Shown: piece by piece, positions 52,401 through 64,000 of the stretch | Numbering within the stretch: position 1 is the stretch's first letter | Layout of the letters: every line of letters starts with the position of its first letter | Source: Tanytarsus gracilentus | Lineage: Eukaryota > Arthropoda > Insecta > Diptera > Chironomidae | Reading direction: 5' to 3' | Length of the DNA: 64,000 nucleotides | Assembly: GCA_038502055.1 (NCBI GenBank) | Contig: JAXRKN010000044.1 | Location: forward strand, 6,828,501-6,892,500 | The notes under the pieces: generated by a model | Seen by the model: the letters and a program-made list of their open reading frames with translations, nothing else | What the model was told of the DNA's origin: nothing | The model's database searches: none | Made by a program: the position numbers and the translations under genes

Positions 52401-55400
52401 GGTCTTACGACAGGGCGGCTATTTGTCAGCGTCAGCCGAGATTGGAGAATTTGAGAGATGTCTAACAACCGACTTACTAAATCATCTTGTTTTCGTTCAA
52501 AAAGTTTTCATGAAGGAAATTAATGAGGTAAATTTTATCACAATCAATATTTTTAAATCCGAAATTAAAACTTCTTTCTCTCTCTTAAAATTCAAAAGGT
52601 CGTTCAGAAAATTGTCCATGGCGAAAAGCCAGTAAATCCGTTATGGTTGGAGGAGCATGAAGACATTCAACAGCAGCATATTCATTCTTCAAATATAAAG
52701 CGGATTTTATTCTCGCTAAATATTCATGTAAAGCGTATTCAGTTGACAGCAACCACACCCTGCTCCAGTGCCGTACGCTTTGAGACAAACTCCATCGATT
52801 TTCATCTCTCGAATCGAGTCAAGAATCTCGCTGATGTGTCGCATACAAAACTTTTCGGAAAGGCACAAATTGATTTGAATCTGTCACTCGGACAGATAAT
52901 AAAAAATGTCATTTTTGATGAGGCTGAAGCTGAATTCAAACAATATGCTTTTTTTAATACAACCATTGGATTTCGTAACGCATTCCAGAATGAAATGCTC
53001 GATGATGATCGTGAACTTGTGTTGATAACGCTCAAACGACCTTTGGTGTATTTTCAACCAGTGGCAATTGATAAAGCGATTCTCGTTTGGCTCAACTACA
53101 AGACAGCTTTTGAATATTGGGCAGAAAAGCGTGCGAATCTCAATATGGAAGTACTAACAGCAACACAGCAAGTGTTTGAGAAAGTCCATCAACCTTTTGC
53201 ATCGCACTTGAGTGCATCAAATCTCTCAACCCTTTTCCTACAACTGACTGTTGAAGACATGGGCATTTGTATGCCTCTCAACACTCCACCACTCAACACT
53301 TGGGGTGCTCGAACGATAGTTCAAGATATTGAGCAGAAGAAATTTGTCGTTATTACGCTTGAAAATACAATTATATCCGCATGCAGCTCAGGATCTCTCG
53401 TATCCAAGGGTAAATTTGTGAGCCTTTGTTTCCGATTTGCTGACGATTTCGACTCGTGTCTCGACGATTGGAAACCTAATATTGTTGATGACATGATGAA
53501 TTTGTGCGTGGTTAGCGAGGGAACTTATGAGGTGAGTTGGAATATTTTTTTTATTCATGTTAAACAATATTTTAATCACACAAAATGTTTAGGTTTGTTC
53601 GACAACAATTGCCTCGAAAAAAGTCAACGAAAATGCAAAATGGTTCTTAAATGTCAAGTGGCAGATGGAAGGTGTCGACATAAATTTCGATGTGAACATT
53701 GGCAAGCATTTATCCTCTCTCGGTCATACACTAACGCAAATGCAAACTGGCAGCGAAGAAGACGACGAGGAGACAATTACACTCGAAAGTCCCGATAGCG
53801 ACAGTTATTCGGGAAAGACATCTCAAGATGCTCTTCACAAGCCAAAAAAGGCACTCGATTCACTTCCGTCGTTCTTGTTTGACACGTCATTAGATATCAA
53901 GAAGAGATCACTCTTGATGGAGAACGAAATAAATGAACAGACAAAAGTGATAAGTGATTTGAGGAGTTTAGGCGCGAGTATCAGCACAATTTTGTATGAG
54001 GAGAGAAAATTGGAGGAGCTCTATGCACTTTGCTATAAATATTTCAGAAGGGATATGATACAGGTTTGTTTGCTAGGTTTTAAAAACTATTTAAAAGTTG
54101 CTTTTGCACGTCTCGCTTGACAATCTGCTGTAAAATTCAAACTTTCCTTCTCTCAAAACTTGAAACATAATTTTTGTTCTTCATAGAATTCAAATTTTCA
54201 GTTAATGCTCGAAAACTTTCTCAATTTTTGACATCCGATCGCATAGTGAAAGTTCAGTTTCCTTAAAGTGATTCGAGTTAAATTGAATTTTGAGCGGTTT
54301 TCCTCTCTCGATGGGAATTATGTATAGTGAACTTTTATCCTCGACTTTATGGATTTTAATAAAACGTCAAAGTTTCGAATCTTTGATTAATTTTTAATTG
54401 TTATAGAAACTCAAACGACCATCTGCACTCAAGCGTTCCATCATGCTCACAACAAACCGTTCAAAGTCCTTCGTTGCTCCCTCACCCACTCACGAGCATA
54501 TGGTGGAGGAGTTTGGCGATATTGGAACAATCGACGAAGGATCAGAAGTTACTGGCTCTCCATCCAGCAGTACATCAACCCTTAAAATAAAAATTCCACC
54601 GAGAGTTCAATTTCATCATTCAGATGCACTTCGCAGACAACAATCACTGCCGAGTGCTGAATCTGATTGCAGCTACGGTACTGATGGAATTCCTGAATGG
54701 CCATCCATTGATGATACTCATCCGCATACAATTAATATTGATGGAGAAGATGTTGAGTTGAGAAGGAAAAGTTCTCAGATTCCGCAACAGAAGCCACACG
54801 AACCCAATATTGATTTTGAATTGGATGTAAAAGTTCTTATCAACTCCGGCAAATGTGTGCTGCATACGAAGGAGGTGAATGGAGGCGATGAGAAAACAAC
54901 GCCAGGTAAAGTTTTTATAAAATTTATTTTATAACTTTTCTAAAATCTCTCTCGAAACAGGATTTGTGAAAACTCATCGTCGTGAGCGAAGCGTTGGAAC
55001 TGACTTCGGCAGTCCTGGACCCAATCGACGGAACAAGGAGAAGACAAAGTTTAAGTACACTCCAACCACCCTCATTGATCTCACTGTCTTTCACATTCCG
55101 GGTTTGGATGTAAAATTGCATTATCAATCGAAAACTTTATCGGAAGAAATTTCATCGCCGAGAGTCAGTCTCGATCCTTTTGGCTTGCCAATGCCGGCCG
55201 CCTCGAATGTGAAGAAAAATTTAGCGAGTACAAAGCGCGCTTCACTCTTTGCATGGTTAACCCTTCAAAGCATTCCAGAGGAAACAATAATTTCACCTCA
55301 CATACTTGAATTTCTTGAGCAAACTCTCGAACCACTGCCAACGTCACAATTCACTGCACCAATGTCAAATCCCGTCAACTTGGAAATGCTCGAGCACAAT

Positions 55401-58400
55401 TATGTTGTCTATGCATCATTTCCCGTCGATGTTATCGTCTACTTTCATATGAAACCTTCGACATTCCGCTTCTCATGCTTACCCGTCTCGAGAGTCGAGT
55501 GTATGTTGCAGCTGCCAAGCTTAGACATCATTTTTAGCTCGAAGAGACAAGAAGATTCCACAAAGGATTTGCGGGTGAAGGCGATAGGTGGTTTAAGCGT
55601 AACTGGATGTATGAATGATTTCAATGTCTACATTTTTCATCCGTACGGCGGGAGCAGTAAGAAGGCGACAGCAAGCAAAGACTCCCAACCTTTCTCACCA
55701 CTCAGCGATAGCGAACGAAAGGATTCGTTGAGCATTTGTGTCGAATTTGTCAAGTTCCACATCACTCGCTCGAGAAAATTGAATTTCGAGTCGAATTTAC
55801 CGCGAAAGTCTATCGATCAACGCTCGTCGAGGGCAAAGATAAGATTCAATTCGATTATTGACATTGGTACGGCGAGCTTCAAGTATGACATGAGACGACT
55901 GACAGAGATATTAGCATTCCCAAAGGCATGGTATCGACGAAGCGTGAGTTTTTAACCTTTTTCAAATTTATTATTTATTTTGACATATTTAATTCAATTC
56001 ACAGATTATTCGTCGTCTCTTCCTTGGCGACTTGAGTGTGCAAACAAATCTCAACGATGATGAGGATTTGTCTTCAAACAACCCATCGTCGAGCCATCAA
56101 CAACACAATCGTGCGTCGCCGAATGAAAAATCGCCACTCTTTCTAACAAAGCAGAAAATGAAATTGAATCTGGAGAGTGAAATGACGTCAAAAGGTGCGA
56201 AGCCAAAAAGTGGTAAATTCTCATCGCCCGAAGCAATTGCTCCGTCGCCGACGAGTGGAGATCATCAATATTCGTCATGGGAGACTCTGGTTTTGTTTGC
56301 AATCAACTTTACGAAATTGAATGTTCAGATGAACATGGGAAATGTAATGGGAAATTGTTTGTGGCTCTCGAAAGCATTCCGAAGCGATGGTAGTTTGAGT
56401 ATTGGCAGTTCCGGCCATAAAAATCTCTACATTGGATTAGGTCTTGGAAGTTCGTCGCTCGAGTCGAAGGGTGGCATTGTGGGCGGTACGGTGGAGTTGA
56501 ATAGCATTCATACGCATTTTCACATCTGCGAAGAACCCAATTATGAGCCGGATCATAAAATTGGAATTAAATTTAAGGTAAGTGCTTTTATTTCCTGCCT
56601 TTTGAATATTGATGAAAATGAGTAATAAACTTTTATTTGCTCTCACGAATAAACACAGGCTTTCGAATGTAAACTCGACTACATGGGTACGAGTGTTCTC
56701 ATGATGCGAATAAGTGATTTTAGTGCCGCACTTAGGGACGAGTGGAAACGTTCATCGAACATTTATTCCATTCCAAAACGACCAATAATCATTCTCATTC
56801 ACGGTGATCTTAAATGGGACCAAATTCAAATTATGATATCACGTGCAACGACCGCTGACATCCTAAAAATGTTCTACAAACTCGAAGATTTCTTCTCGCA
56901 ACAATTTAAGTCATCGAAACGTGTCTTTATCAGTCTCGAGCCGAAATTACAGCAAACCGATAGCCTGAGGCGCAAACAGTTGCTGGCAAAAAAGAAAATG
57001 GCATCAGCGACGACAGATGATAACATTCAAATTTCGGCACTGGAGGCTAGTCATCATCGTCATTGGCAGTCGCCATTAAAGCGTGCGATGGGCATGAGTG
57101 TTTCGTCTTTAAAAAATCCCCTACCGAAAAATGGAATCGTACTCGGTGGCACGATGGAATTGCATGGACGAAATATTTCACTCGCATGCTTCCATGGAAT
57201 AAATTTCAAATCGAAATCTTGGGCACTCTTTAGCTTACGTGAACCGTGCATTAATTTTGCCACTGAAGCTCAGCAAGTTGACAAAACAGGCGAATTTCAC
57301 ATTAATCAAACGCTCACCTTTGGTCTTGGTCTCGACTCACACAAACAATCGGTGCCACAAAATCACTCGATGGGCAATGTGGTGAGGATGACTCGAAACG
57401 TGATTTTCCCACCGCAATTTAAAACACTGCAAGAGTGGTTCCATTATGCATTCATGAACAGTGAAATTGATGGTAAGTTTTTGTGAAAATTTTCTCTCAA
57501 GAGATGAAACTTTAACATCATTCTAAAATTTATCACAGATGTAGATCGCTTTCCGCTCTTCGAGAAGGACATCCGGGAATCGAACACAAACTCAATTGAG
57601 AGAGAACGAGCGAGAAGTACTGCGTCCGTGCCCTCAAACATTAAGCTTCAGGATCACAATCACAATCGAGAAGTTATTTTTGCTCTTCCCAGCTTACAGC
57701 TTCACTTTAAGACTGAACATCTGCAGCCAGCGATGCCAGATTTAAAAGGTAATAGAATTTATTTTAATAATTATTATAATCTAAATTAATTTCCCAAAAA
57801 TAGAAAAACCCCTCGTCGAGTGCAGTTTCATTACTGAATTCGAGGATCATATTTTCGTGACTGTCGATGCCGATGCATTTTTCTTCCTTCATGATCTCAT
57901 CACTTCGTACCTCAAAGAGAAAGAAAAAGTAATAACTTCCCAGTTGGCTCGGTCAGGTTCACCGAATTTAAGCTCTACGGTGACGGCAGGTAATCAGCAA
58001 GCAGGAAATAACTTGGAAACATCAACAACAAACATTGGTGCGTCGACTTTATCGATGACGAGTGACTCACTATCAGTTTCATCCTCACAACAACTTGGCA
58101 CTGGTAGCAGCAATAAAAACTTGACAAATCTCTCGGGTGCATCATCAAGCTCTAATGTCAATATCAATAGTTCCGAGGATTTACGACATGTTGTTGGAAA
58201 TAAGAAGATTGCTGCATCGAAAGCTGCGGCAAGTGCTGCTGATAAAAATGAAATTGAGATGTCATTGAGAATGGATTGGAGAACTTTTAATTGTAAAACT
58301 TGGCATTTGGAACCGACAATAAGGTGAGCGAGTCATAGCAAAATCATAATTTATATAATTATTCTTATTAATTCCACAATCAGATTATTATCGTGGGCCG

Positions 58401-58615
58401 GCCAGCAAATTGAGCCGTATGGAATTGATTTCATCCTTAATAAATTAGGATTTAGTCATGCACGAACGACAATACCGAAATGGTTACAGCGTGGATTTAT
58501 GGATCCCCTCGATAAGGTACAGTCGCTCTTCATCATGCAGCTTCTTTATATCGTTGAAGAGAATAAAAATCAAGAGGAAGCCGAAAGTTCTAAAAAGCGT
58601 GAACAAACGAAATGA
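40444..58615 (+). CDS. tweek: Tweek / BLTP1 (KIAA1109), bridge-like lipid transfer protein
   Basis: Giant ER-anchored lipid-transfer protein at membrane contacts; in flies it affects synaptic vesicle recycling and PIP2 (family knowledge). Exons: 40444-40608, 41150-41285, 41347-42510, 42571-45325, 45582-46050, 46173-46274, 46441-48708, 48768-48896, 49305-49434, 49589-49658, 49711-50465, 50521-51007, 51069-52527, 52599-53531, 53593-54063, 54407-54905, 54961-55943, 56005-56577, 56659-57472, 57539-57748, 57804-58323 and 58384-58615. Total 15,324 nt, 5107 aa, near the fly length. A TM anchor lies at about 58-78 (LGLAIFFAYIWIIYISFY), followed by the conserved INPLAGKVMFRDLVYIDYDY. RYISQQVNMPLLRLLHQISNMY and the C-terminal IEPYGIDFILNKLGF...PKWLQRG are highly conserved. 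The 42511-42570 intron is 60 nt and in frame, so it could be read through. A 22-nt alternative exon at 49079-49100 has the same phase as 49305-49434. Confidence 0.95.
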
Positions 58616-59233
58616 GAACAGAAAGGTGTTTTAAGGAAAAAATCTCTTGTTAAACTCACTAAAAAGTAGATAAAAAATTTTCATAATCAAAATCGATTAG
58701 CATAAAATTTTAAAGAATTCCATACAAGCATACACATATAGTCGCAAGTATTGTGCATTTATACATGAATAATCAAATTTTTTGGAGGGTGACATGAAAG
58801 TTATGAAATGAAATTAATTTGAAGACTGAGTGGCACAATTTTAAAACCAGGAAAATAAAAATTTATTATAAATTTGGATTTTTTAAAATTTTACAAATTA
58901 TCCTCGAAATTTTGAATGAACAATCACCCTCCAAAAAAATCAAGCATACACAACATTTTGGAACAAAAAACCCAAATAAATTGATTTAATTTCCAAGTTT
59001 TTTTTATTGCAACGCATGACACAGAAGAGCAATTAAATTGCATAATAATTGGTTGTGCTACGTTCATGATAAAATAATAACCTTCGGAAAAAAATAGAGT
59101 AAAACTGTACTACACCGAATAATAATCTTATGATAATTTCGGATCAATAAATCTATATTATAGGTGTCAATAAATAAATTTAAAAAAATATATAAAAAAC
59201 TTGTTTTCTCTTTTATTTAAAAATTTACTTTTC
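58616..59233. other. Tweek 3' UTR and spacer
   Basis: AT-rich. Several AATAAA-like signals (near 58971, 59143 and 59168) could end tweek transcripts. No other feature seen before the initiator at 59234. Confidence 0.5.
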
Positions 59234-59330
59234 AGTCTCATCTCAGCTGTCGTTAAGAGTGAAAGTGTACACGGAGATCAAAATGAAATTGAAACTTTTT
59301 ATTTTGGCTTTTTTAATGTCAATTTTTAAG
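59234..59330 (+). promoter_or_regulatory. Initiator and possible alternative leader exon of the thioesterase gene
   Basis: An initiator TTTCAGTC (+1 about 59234) is followed 49 nt later by an ATG in good context (ATCAAAATG). The ATG opens a 16-codon hydrophobic leader, MKLKLFILAFLMSIFK, ending at a strong donor (AAG then GTAGGT) at 59331. If joined to an acceptor at 59701 (CTTTAAAG), it continues in frame as LTKGNST into the thioesterase start MALAAN, giving a signal-peptide-like N-terminus. A CTAAT branch-like sequence lies about 20 nt before that acceptor. It could instead be a stray leader of another transcript. Confidence 0.4.
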
Positions 59331-59722
59331 GTAGGTCGAAAATATTTCTTTATGTAATAAAAGTAAATTAAGTAAATTAAGATAAAGCAATAAAAATATT
59401 CTAATAATTTTTTTTTTGAATTATTTCGTCAAATTTACAACATTTTTAATAAATATTGAAAGCTGTTCAATTTTTAAAAAAATTATTCCAAAAGTTCTGC
59501 AAAAGTTCTTATGTTGCTCAACACAATCCTAAAAAAACTCTCAATTTTCTCTCGCAAAATATCTTTCTCACTCTCATTTAAGCTCTCATCATAGAGAGCA
59601 TGTGACTTCTTCACCACAAAAAGTTTTTGTTCGGCTCGTGCGTGAAAAAATACTAAAATCTTTAAATTAAAAGTTAAATAACTAATTGATCGTCTTTAAA
59701 GTTGACAAAAGGAAATTCAACA

Positions 59723-60619
59723 ATGGCACTGGCTGCAAATTACATCAAGAAGAGCATGGACGTGTGCGGTGTTGCGAGGTAAATGAAAAATTTAAATTCT
59801 GTGTGAAAAAAAATTGATTTTTGGTGGCATTGAAAATTTATTTTCTTATTTTATTTTATTCTACATCCAGAAATGGCAGAGCAACTGCGAGCATAATTTT
59901 CTTGCATGGCTTAGGAGACACTGGTCAGGGATGGTCGTCTGTAATTGATGAAATTCGGCCAGCTTTTGCTCAATTTCATTGTCCCACTGCAGATACAATT
60001 CCTGTAACCTTGAACATGGGATTTCAGATGCCTTCATGGTAAATTGACCCTGTTTAATATTGATTTATTATATGATGTTGACATATGATACTTAATCAGG
60101 TTCGACATACGATCCCTTGAAGTTGGCGGCAGTGAAGACGAAGCTGGCATTAAGAAAGCAGCGACCGAAGTGCATGGAATGATAAATAACGAAATTAAAG
60201 CGGGAATTTCTGCCGATCGAATTATTCTCGGTGGATTTTCTCAAGGAGGTGCTTTGGCCTTGTATTCGGCTCTCACCTATCCAGAAAAATTGGGAGGTGT
60301 CATTGGGCTGTCATGTTGGCTGCCATTGCACTCCTCATTTCCAGCGACAAAAATTTGTCCAGATAGCGTTCCCATCCTGTTGTGCCACGGCGATGCGGAT
60401 CCTATCGTTAGCTTTAAATACGGTCAACTCAGTCATTCCGTACTGAAGACATTCATGAAGAATACGACTTTGAAAAAGTGAGTTTGTGATCATTTAAAAG
60501 AATTTTATAAACTAATAAAATTTAATTCGTAAAGGTATCGTGGCATGGCTCACCAAAGCTCCCCCGAGGAAGTTAGCGACATGAAAACTTTTATCGAACA
60601 GTGCATTCCACATGCATAA
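59723..60619 (+). CDS. Apt1: Acyl-protein thioesterase 1/2 (lysophospholipase family, LYPLA)
   Basis: Serine hydrolase that removes palmitate from cytosolic proteins. Exons 59723-59778, 59871-60038, 60100-60477 and 60535-60619 give 687 nt (228 aa; human enzymes about 230). Motifs: FLHGLGDTGQGW with the oxyanion region, the nucleophile elbow GGFSQGG (Ser at about 122), the catalytic Asp in HGDADPIV (about 175) and the catalytic His in RGMAHQSS (about 207). Positions agree with the human triad (119/174/208 as recalled). No signal peptide in this form, as expected for a cytosolic enzyme; mammalian enzymes are themselves palmitoylated near an N-terminal Cys, and here the nearest is in DVCGVA. The ATG at 59723 is the first Met of the main form; an upstream leader exon could extend it (see 59234-59330). 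Confidence 0.94.
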
Positions 60620-61397
60620 GACGTTAAAAGTTCTTTAAAAAAATTGTACTATCAAACTTAAATTTTCGTTGTGAAAATTCCTTCAAGAAACGAGTGTGAG
60701 TTGAAAAAATTGTGTCAATAATATGATAAAAAAAAGATGAAATTATTTTTCTCGTGTATTAATCATAAAATTTCGACAAATAATAATAGGAAGTTGAGAA
60801 AATAGTGTCTAGAAAAAATGCTTTTATGGAATATTTAAAAAAAAATCTGCCGCTGATTTGCCACAGAATTTGCTCAGTTTGCGATTATAAAAAAATTTAA
60901 TCTGAATAATTTTTTGAATCATTTGACTATCTCTTAAATTGTAAAAAAAAAGAATTACTAAGCGGCTTGTTTAAATTTATCATTTTTGAAAAATAATAAT
61001 TGTGATAAGAGTGACGGCTCATGGTAATTTAAAGCCATAATATATTTTCAAAAATTTTTTAATAATTTTCAAAATTATGCAACATTAAAATGATATCAAA
61101 TATATATAACAGGTATAAAGTTCCGCGTTTCAAGCCCTAGGTAGAAAATTATCTCCTCAATTAATTAAAAAATATACAATCATAAAAAAATATTTTTTGA
61201 CATGAGAAATTTTTTAGAACCACGCTGAAAATAAATAAAATCAATTTTCTCTTTAACTTGAATTTATTAAAAATCGTAAGTGATTTCCTATTTATAATTA
61301 ATTTCTTCCTTTTCTTTTTTTTTGATGAATGAATAAAATTTGTCCAAAATAAAAAAAAATTACGTTAGACCAACAAAAAGTTTAAATTTGAGTATTT
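60620..61397. other. Convergent 3' spacer between the thioesterase and serpin genes
   Basis: AT-rich DNA with the two 3' UTRs. No ORF or RNA gene recognised. Confidence 0.55.
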
Positions 61398-63626
61398 CTA
61401 ATGGTTTCGATGGCGATCATTGTGATGTTTTCGTGGTTCATCTTTCACCGGTGGCTCAAAGACGGCACCATAGAAAAGTGGAATTTTAGTTGGATCATGG
61501 CGAATGAGGAAAATGAATGGTGTGTCTACTCTAAATGTGACTTGAGGTCCGGAACGATTTAAAGTTATTGCAGTAGCGGATCCGCCTGAGATAAAAGAAA
61601 TTAGCTAAAATAGCTTATGATTAAAATACAAACTCACCTTCAGTTCCCTTTTCATTTATATTGAGGTCGACTTTGTGGATAACCTCATCGGCAAATAAAC
61701 CAGGGTTTCGGTATCCGGCACTGGTTCTTAAATTTTCTAGCTCTTGTACCGCATCAATGTCACTTCTCTTTGATCTTTTCTTCTTCTTATCACCGCCATC
61801 GCTTTTCACAATTCTCTTGTTAACGAGAAAGTCTTTGAAGTCTAAAGGTTTTCTTGCATTATCTTCGCTTGGAGCTTTGTAGCTAACGGCGCTTCTTTTT
61901 TCGCGATTGAAAATGTTGTTTTCGCTGGGATAAATAAGTGGTGAATTTTGACGACTTTCCGTCATCAGCGACAAATCACTTTGACTAGGACTAAAGAGCG
62001 ATTTCAATCCCATTTTTTCTAGCTCTGGTTTGAGATAATGACTTGATGTGAGATGCATCTTGGGAAAGAGAGCGACGCATGTCTTCATTGTCATTTGGTC
62101 GATAATTGAATCGATTTTTGACGCCGTCAAGTCACCTTGAACTTTCTTCACTCTCTCTGTACTCGAGTCTCTCGGTAAAATGACATACATTGTTGTGCTA
62201 TTTTGCTTGTAAGGAAATCCTAAAATGTCAGAGTTTGTTTCTTCATCAAAAAAGTGAGGGAATTGACCGCCATGTGCCATGAGATTTACTAAAAGAGATT
62301 TGTTACTGTGACGACCATCTGGATAGAAATTTTTCTTCATTGTTGCACCCTGAATGAAGCTTTCTTGCCATTCAGCATTGAAATAGAGAGCATTCGCAAG
62401 GACGGCCTTTGTGTTTGGGTTCAAAACTTGCGGAACAATTTCTTTGATCTTTCCGTGAGTTTTTTCTTTGACCCAACTGTTGGTTAAGAAAAAGGGTTGA
62501 AATTATCAATTACTCATTTAATTATAATTAACTTACTCGTTGATTGTTTGGGCTGACTGTCGAGGTTCACTTTGGAAATTGAGTTGTTGAATTTTGCTTT
62601 TATAAACGCTCTTAACGACATTTTCATATTCTCTTCTTATTGACGTCGTGGTTTGAATGAAAATTGCGTTCGCCACTAATTGAGTTAGAATTGATTAGTG
62701 AAATTATTCAAATTAAGACGAAATTTAATTAAATTACCTTCAATTTTATGTTCATCCAAGTTTGGCTCTGCTGATTGAGTTCTCATGTATTTTTGAATGT
62801 AATTGTTTTTGGCATTTTTTCTCCAATTTACAACTTCTCGATTTTGATTCGCTTGATTCGTTTGCAAATCATAAATAATTTCACCAAATTGACGGTGAAC
62901 TTCGACAACGTCTGAGTTTTTAATTAATCTGTAAAAAATATATAATGTGCCAATAAAAATAAAAATCGGGTTTTTGATGCAGTTTGAGAATTTGTGCAAG
63001 GGATGGTAATTAATAATATAAAAAAATTCAAGTTTATGATTATTTTTTGATAGTTCATTAAAATTCGATAATATGTCAAAAAATATTTTTTCAAATTAAA
63101 TGTTTTTAACTTTCCATCCCTTAGTCTCTTTAAATAATTCAAAACAACTCACAGTTTCTTAAGTTCATCGTAAGTACTGCCTCGAGCGCCTAGAAAAGCG
63201 AGTTGGAGTGCGGAAGTGATGGAAATAGGAGAAAGAACTTCATATTTCGATTCTGAAAGCGATTCAAGTTTTCTCTTTAGAAGATCTTGTGAGAGGGCAA
63301 GTACATTGAGTGCAATCTCCTTTGAGACTGAGTTTTTGTCATTTTTGGTTATGTCATGACTGTAGTAAATTGTGGATAATGAATCAACTGTTTGTTGAGT
63401 ATCAGATTCAGTTGAGATATCAAATTTAGTTGACCTAGCATGATTTCTATCATTATAATCCGATCTTTTAGGGCTGTAAAAATTAATTTTCTTATTAAAT
63501 TGCAATTTTATTAAATTATCTTTCAAGTAATTAAAACAACTCGAATACTAACCGGTTGCTGTCAGATGATAAACATCCACTTGTGACTACCGCTAATCCT
63601 ATTAGCAAAACGATACTTTTATCCAT
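61398..63626 (-). CDS. Secreted serpin with large insertion and furin-type motifs
   Basis: Serine-protease inhibitor, secreted. Exons 63553-63626, 63153-63473, 62738-62928, 62537-62675, 61638-62476 and 61398-61585 give 1752 nt (583 aa; a core serpin has about 380-400). Signal peptide MDKSIVLLIGLAVVTSG. Core signatures: SPISITSALQLAFLGARGST, VANAIFIQ, TINDWVKEKTHGKI, VLANALYFNAEW, VIHKVDLNINEKGTEG (hinge, about 507-522) and DTPFIFLIRH. The reactive loop continues GSATAITLNRSG; the likely P1-P1' is Arg532-Ser533, implying trypsin-like targets. The hinge has small residues (GSATA), so it should be inhibitory. Extra parts: an N-terminal extension, a longer loop after the first helices (about 102-145), and an insertion of about 85 residues (415-499) just before GLFADEVIHK, with a KKKKRSKRS cluster. 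Orthology to a named fly serpin is not settled. Confidence 0.9.
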
Positions 63627-63681
63627 CTTTGGCTTTTTTTATTTAATTCGCTCTCTGCAAAAGAAGATTTATGAATGAGAC

Positions 63682-63687
63682 TGAAAA
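63682..63687 (-). promoter_or_regulatory. Candidate initiator of the serpin gene
   Basis: On the minus strand TTTTTCAGTCTCAT places a TCAGTC initiator with +1 at about 63682, some 56 nt upstream of the start codon. No TATA box or DPE is seen at the expected spacing. Confidence 0.35.
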
Positions 63688-63822
63688 ATGAGTTCGTTAA
63701 CATTAAAATATTTTTTTGTTGTTTAAAACGCAAAAGTGAATGAATAATTTGAATAAATATCACGTTTTAAAATGCCTTGACACTGAATTTATATTTTTCT
63801 ACCCAATTTACTTTTGCTCTGT

Positions 63823-63853
63823 TCCGTCCGTCCGTCCGTCTGTCCGTCCGTCT
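63823..63853. repeat. (TCCG)n tandem repeat
   Basis: A run of TCCG/TCTG units, followed to the window edge by less AT-rich DNA that differs from its surroundings. It may be the start of an interspersed element; the end lies outside the window. Confidence 0.7.
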
Positions 63854-64000
63854 AAGCGAGTCTCGTCCCTGGCCAGCTGGACTTCTGTTTTCGCCAGATG
63901 GTGCTCTTGTCTATATTGCGCACTGCTTTTTTTATCTGACCTATGTCTGCATGGCGCCCACTCCATTTTTATCAAATTTTTTTTATGTTATGTTCGTTGG

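Noticed and set aside
1..64000. tRNA, rRNA, CRISPR arrays or bacterial-type operons
   Set aside because: No tRNA B-box-like sequence was noticed, no spaced repeats of CRISPR type, and the gene structure is clearly eukaryotic. A covariance-model scan was not possible here.

Overview
The window looks like AT-rich nuclear DNA from an insect, most likely a dipteran and probably a nematoceran midge or mosquito-like fly. The order is inferred. The evidence is gene content (crinkled-type myosin VIIa, tweek, a peritrophin, an insect-style serpin), compact GT-AG introns often only 50-60 nt long, and TCAGT-type initiators. Exon joins were worked out by hand from splice signals, reading-frame phase and recalled family consensus. 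Every multi-exon model listed as a CDS closes in frame; the myosin VIIa model runs off the left edge.

Layout. (1) 1-5546, minus: myosin VIIa (ck), cut by the left edge at about residue 1418, with a 20-nt first coding exon and a probable Inr+DPE promoter at 11207. Its long 5' intron carries a foldback repeat at 7.5-8.5 kb. (2) 13.7-17.4 kb, plus: secreted protein with eight chitin-binding type-2 domains. (3) 18.2-19.7 kb, minus: WDFY2-like WD40/FYVE protein. (4) 21.5-25.3 kb, plus: ABCF1, with one apparent GA-AG intron. (5) 25.3-27.5 kb: about 2.1 kb of extra DNA between two copies of the ABCF1/COMMD convergent 3' junction, holding a decayed, internally duplicated gene with paired Cys/His motifs. 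(6) 27.5-28.0 kb, minus: COMMD8-like protein. (7) 29.3-33.9 kb, minus: calexcitin/sarcoplasmic calcium-binding EF-hand protein. (8) 37.4-38.9 kb, minus: peroxin PEX13. (9) 40.4-58.6 kb, plus: tweek/BLTP1, about 5107 residues in 22 exons, with a possible mutually exclusive exon pair. (10) 59.2-60.6 kb, plus: acyl-protein thioesterase with a possible alternative hydrophobic leader exon. (11) 61.4-63.6 kb, minus: secreted serpin with a large insertion and three furin-type motifs.

The genes are mostly unrelated housekeeping or cell-biology loci (actin motor, endosomal FYVE adaptor, translation factor, peroxisome import, bridge-like lipid transfer, depalmitoylation) mixed with secreted proteins (peritrophin, serpin). 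No operon-like logic is expected. The most unusual items are the serpin processing motifs, the duplicated ABCF1/COMMD junction with its unrecognised Cys/His gene remnant, the noncanonical ABCF1 intron, the tweek alternative exon pair and the thioesterase leader exon.
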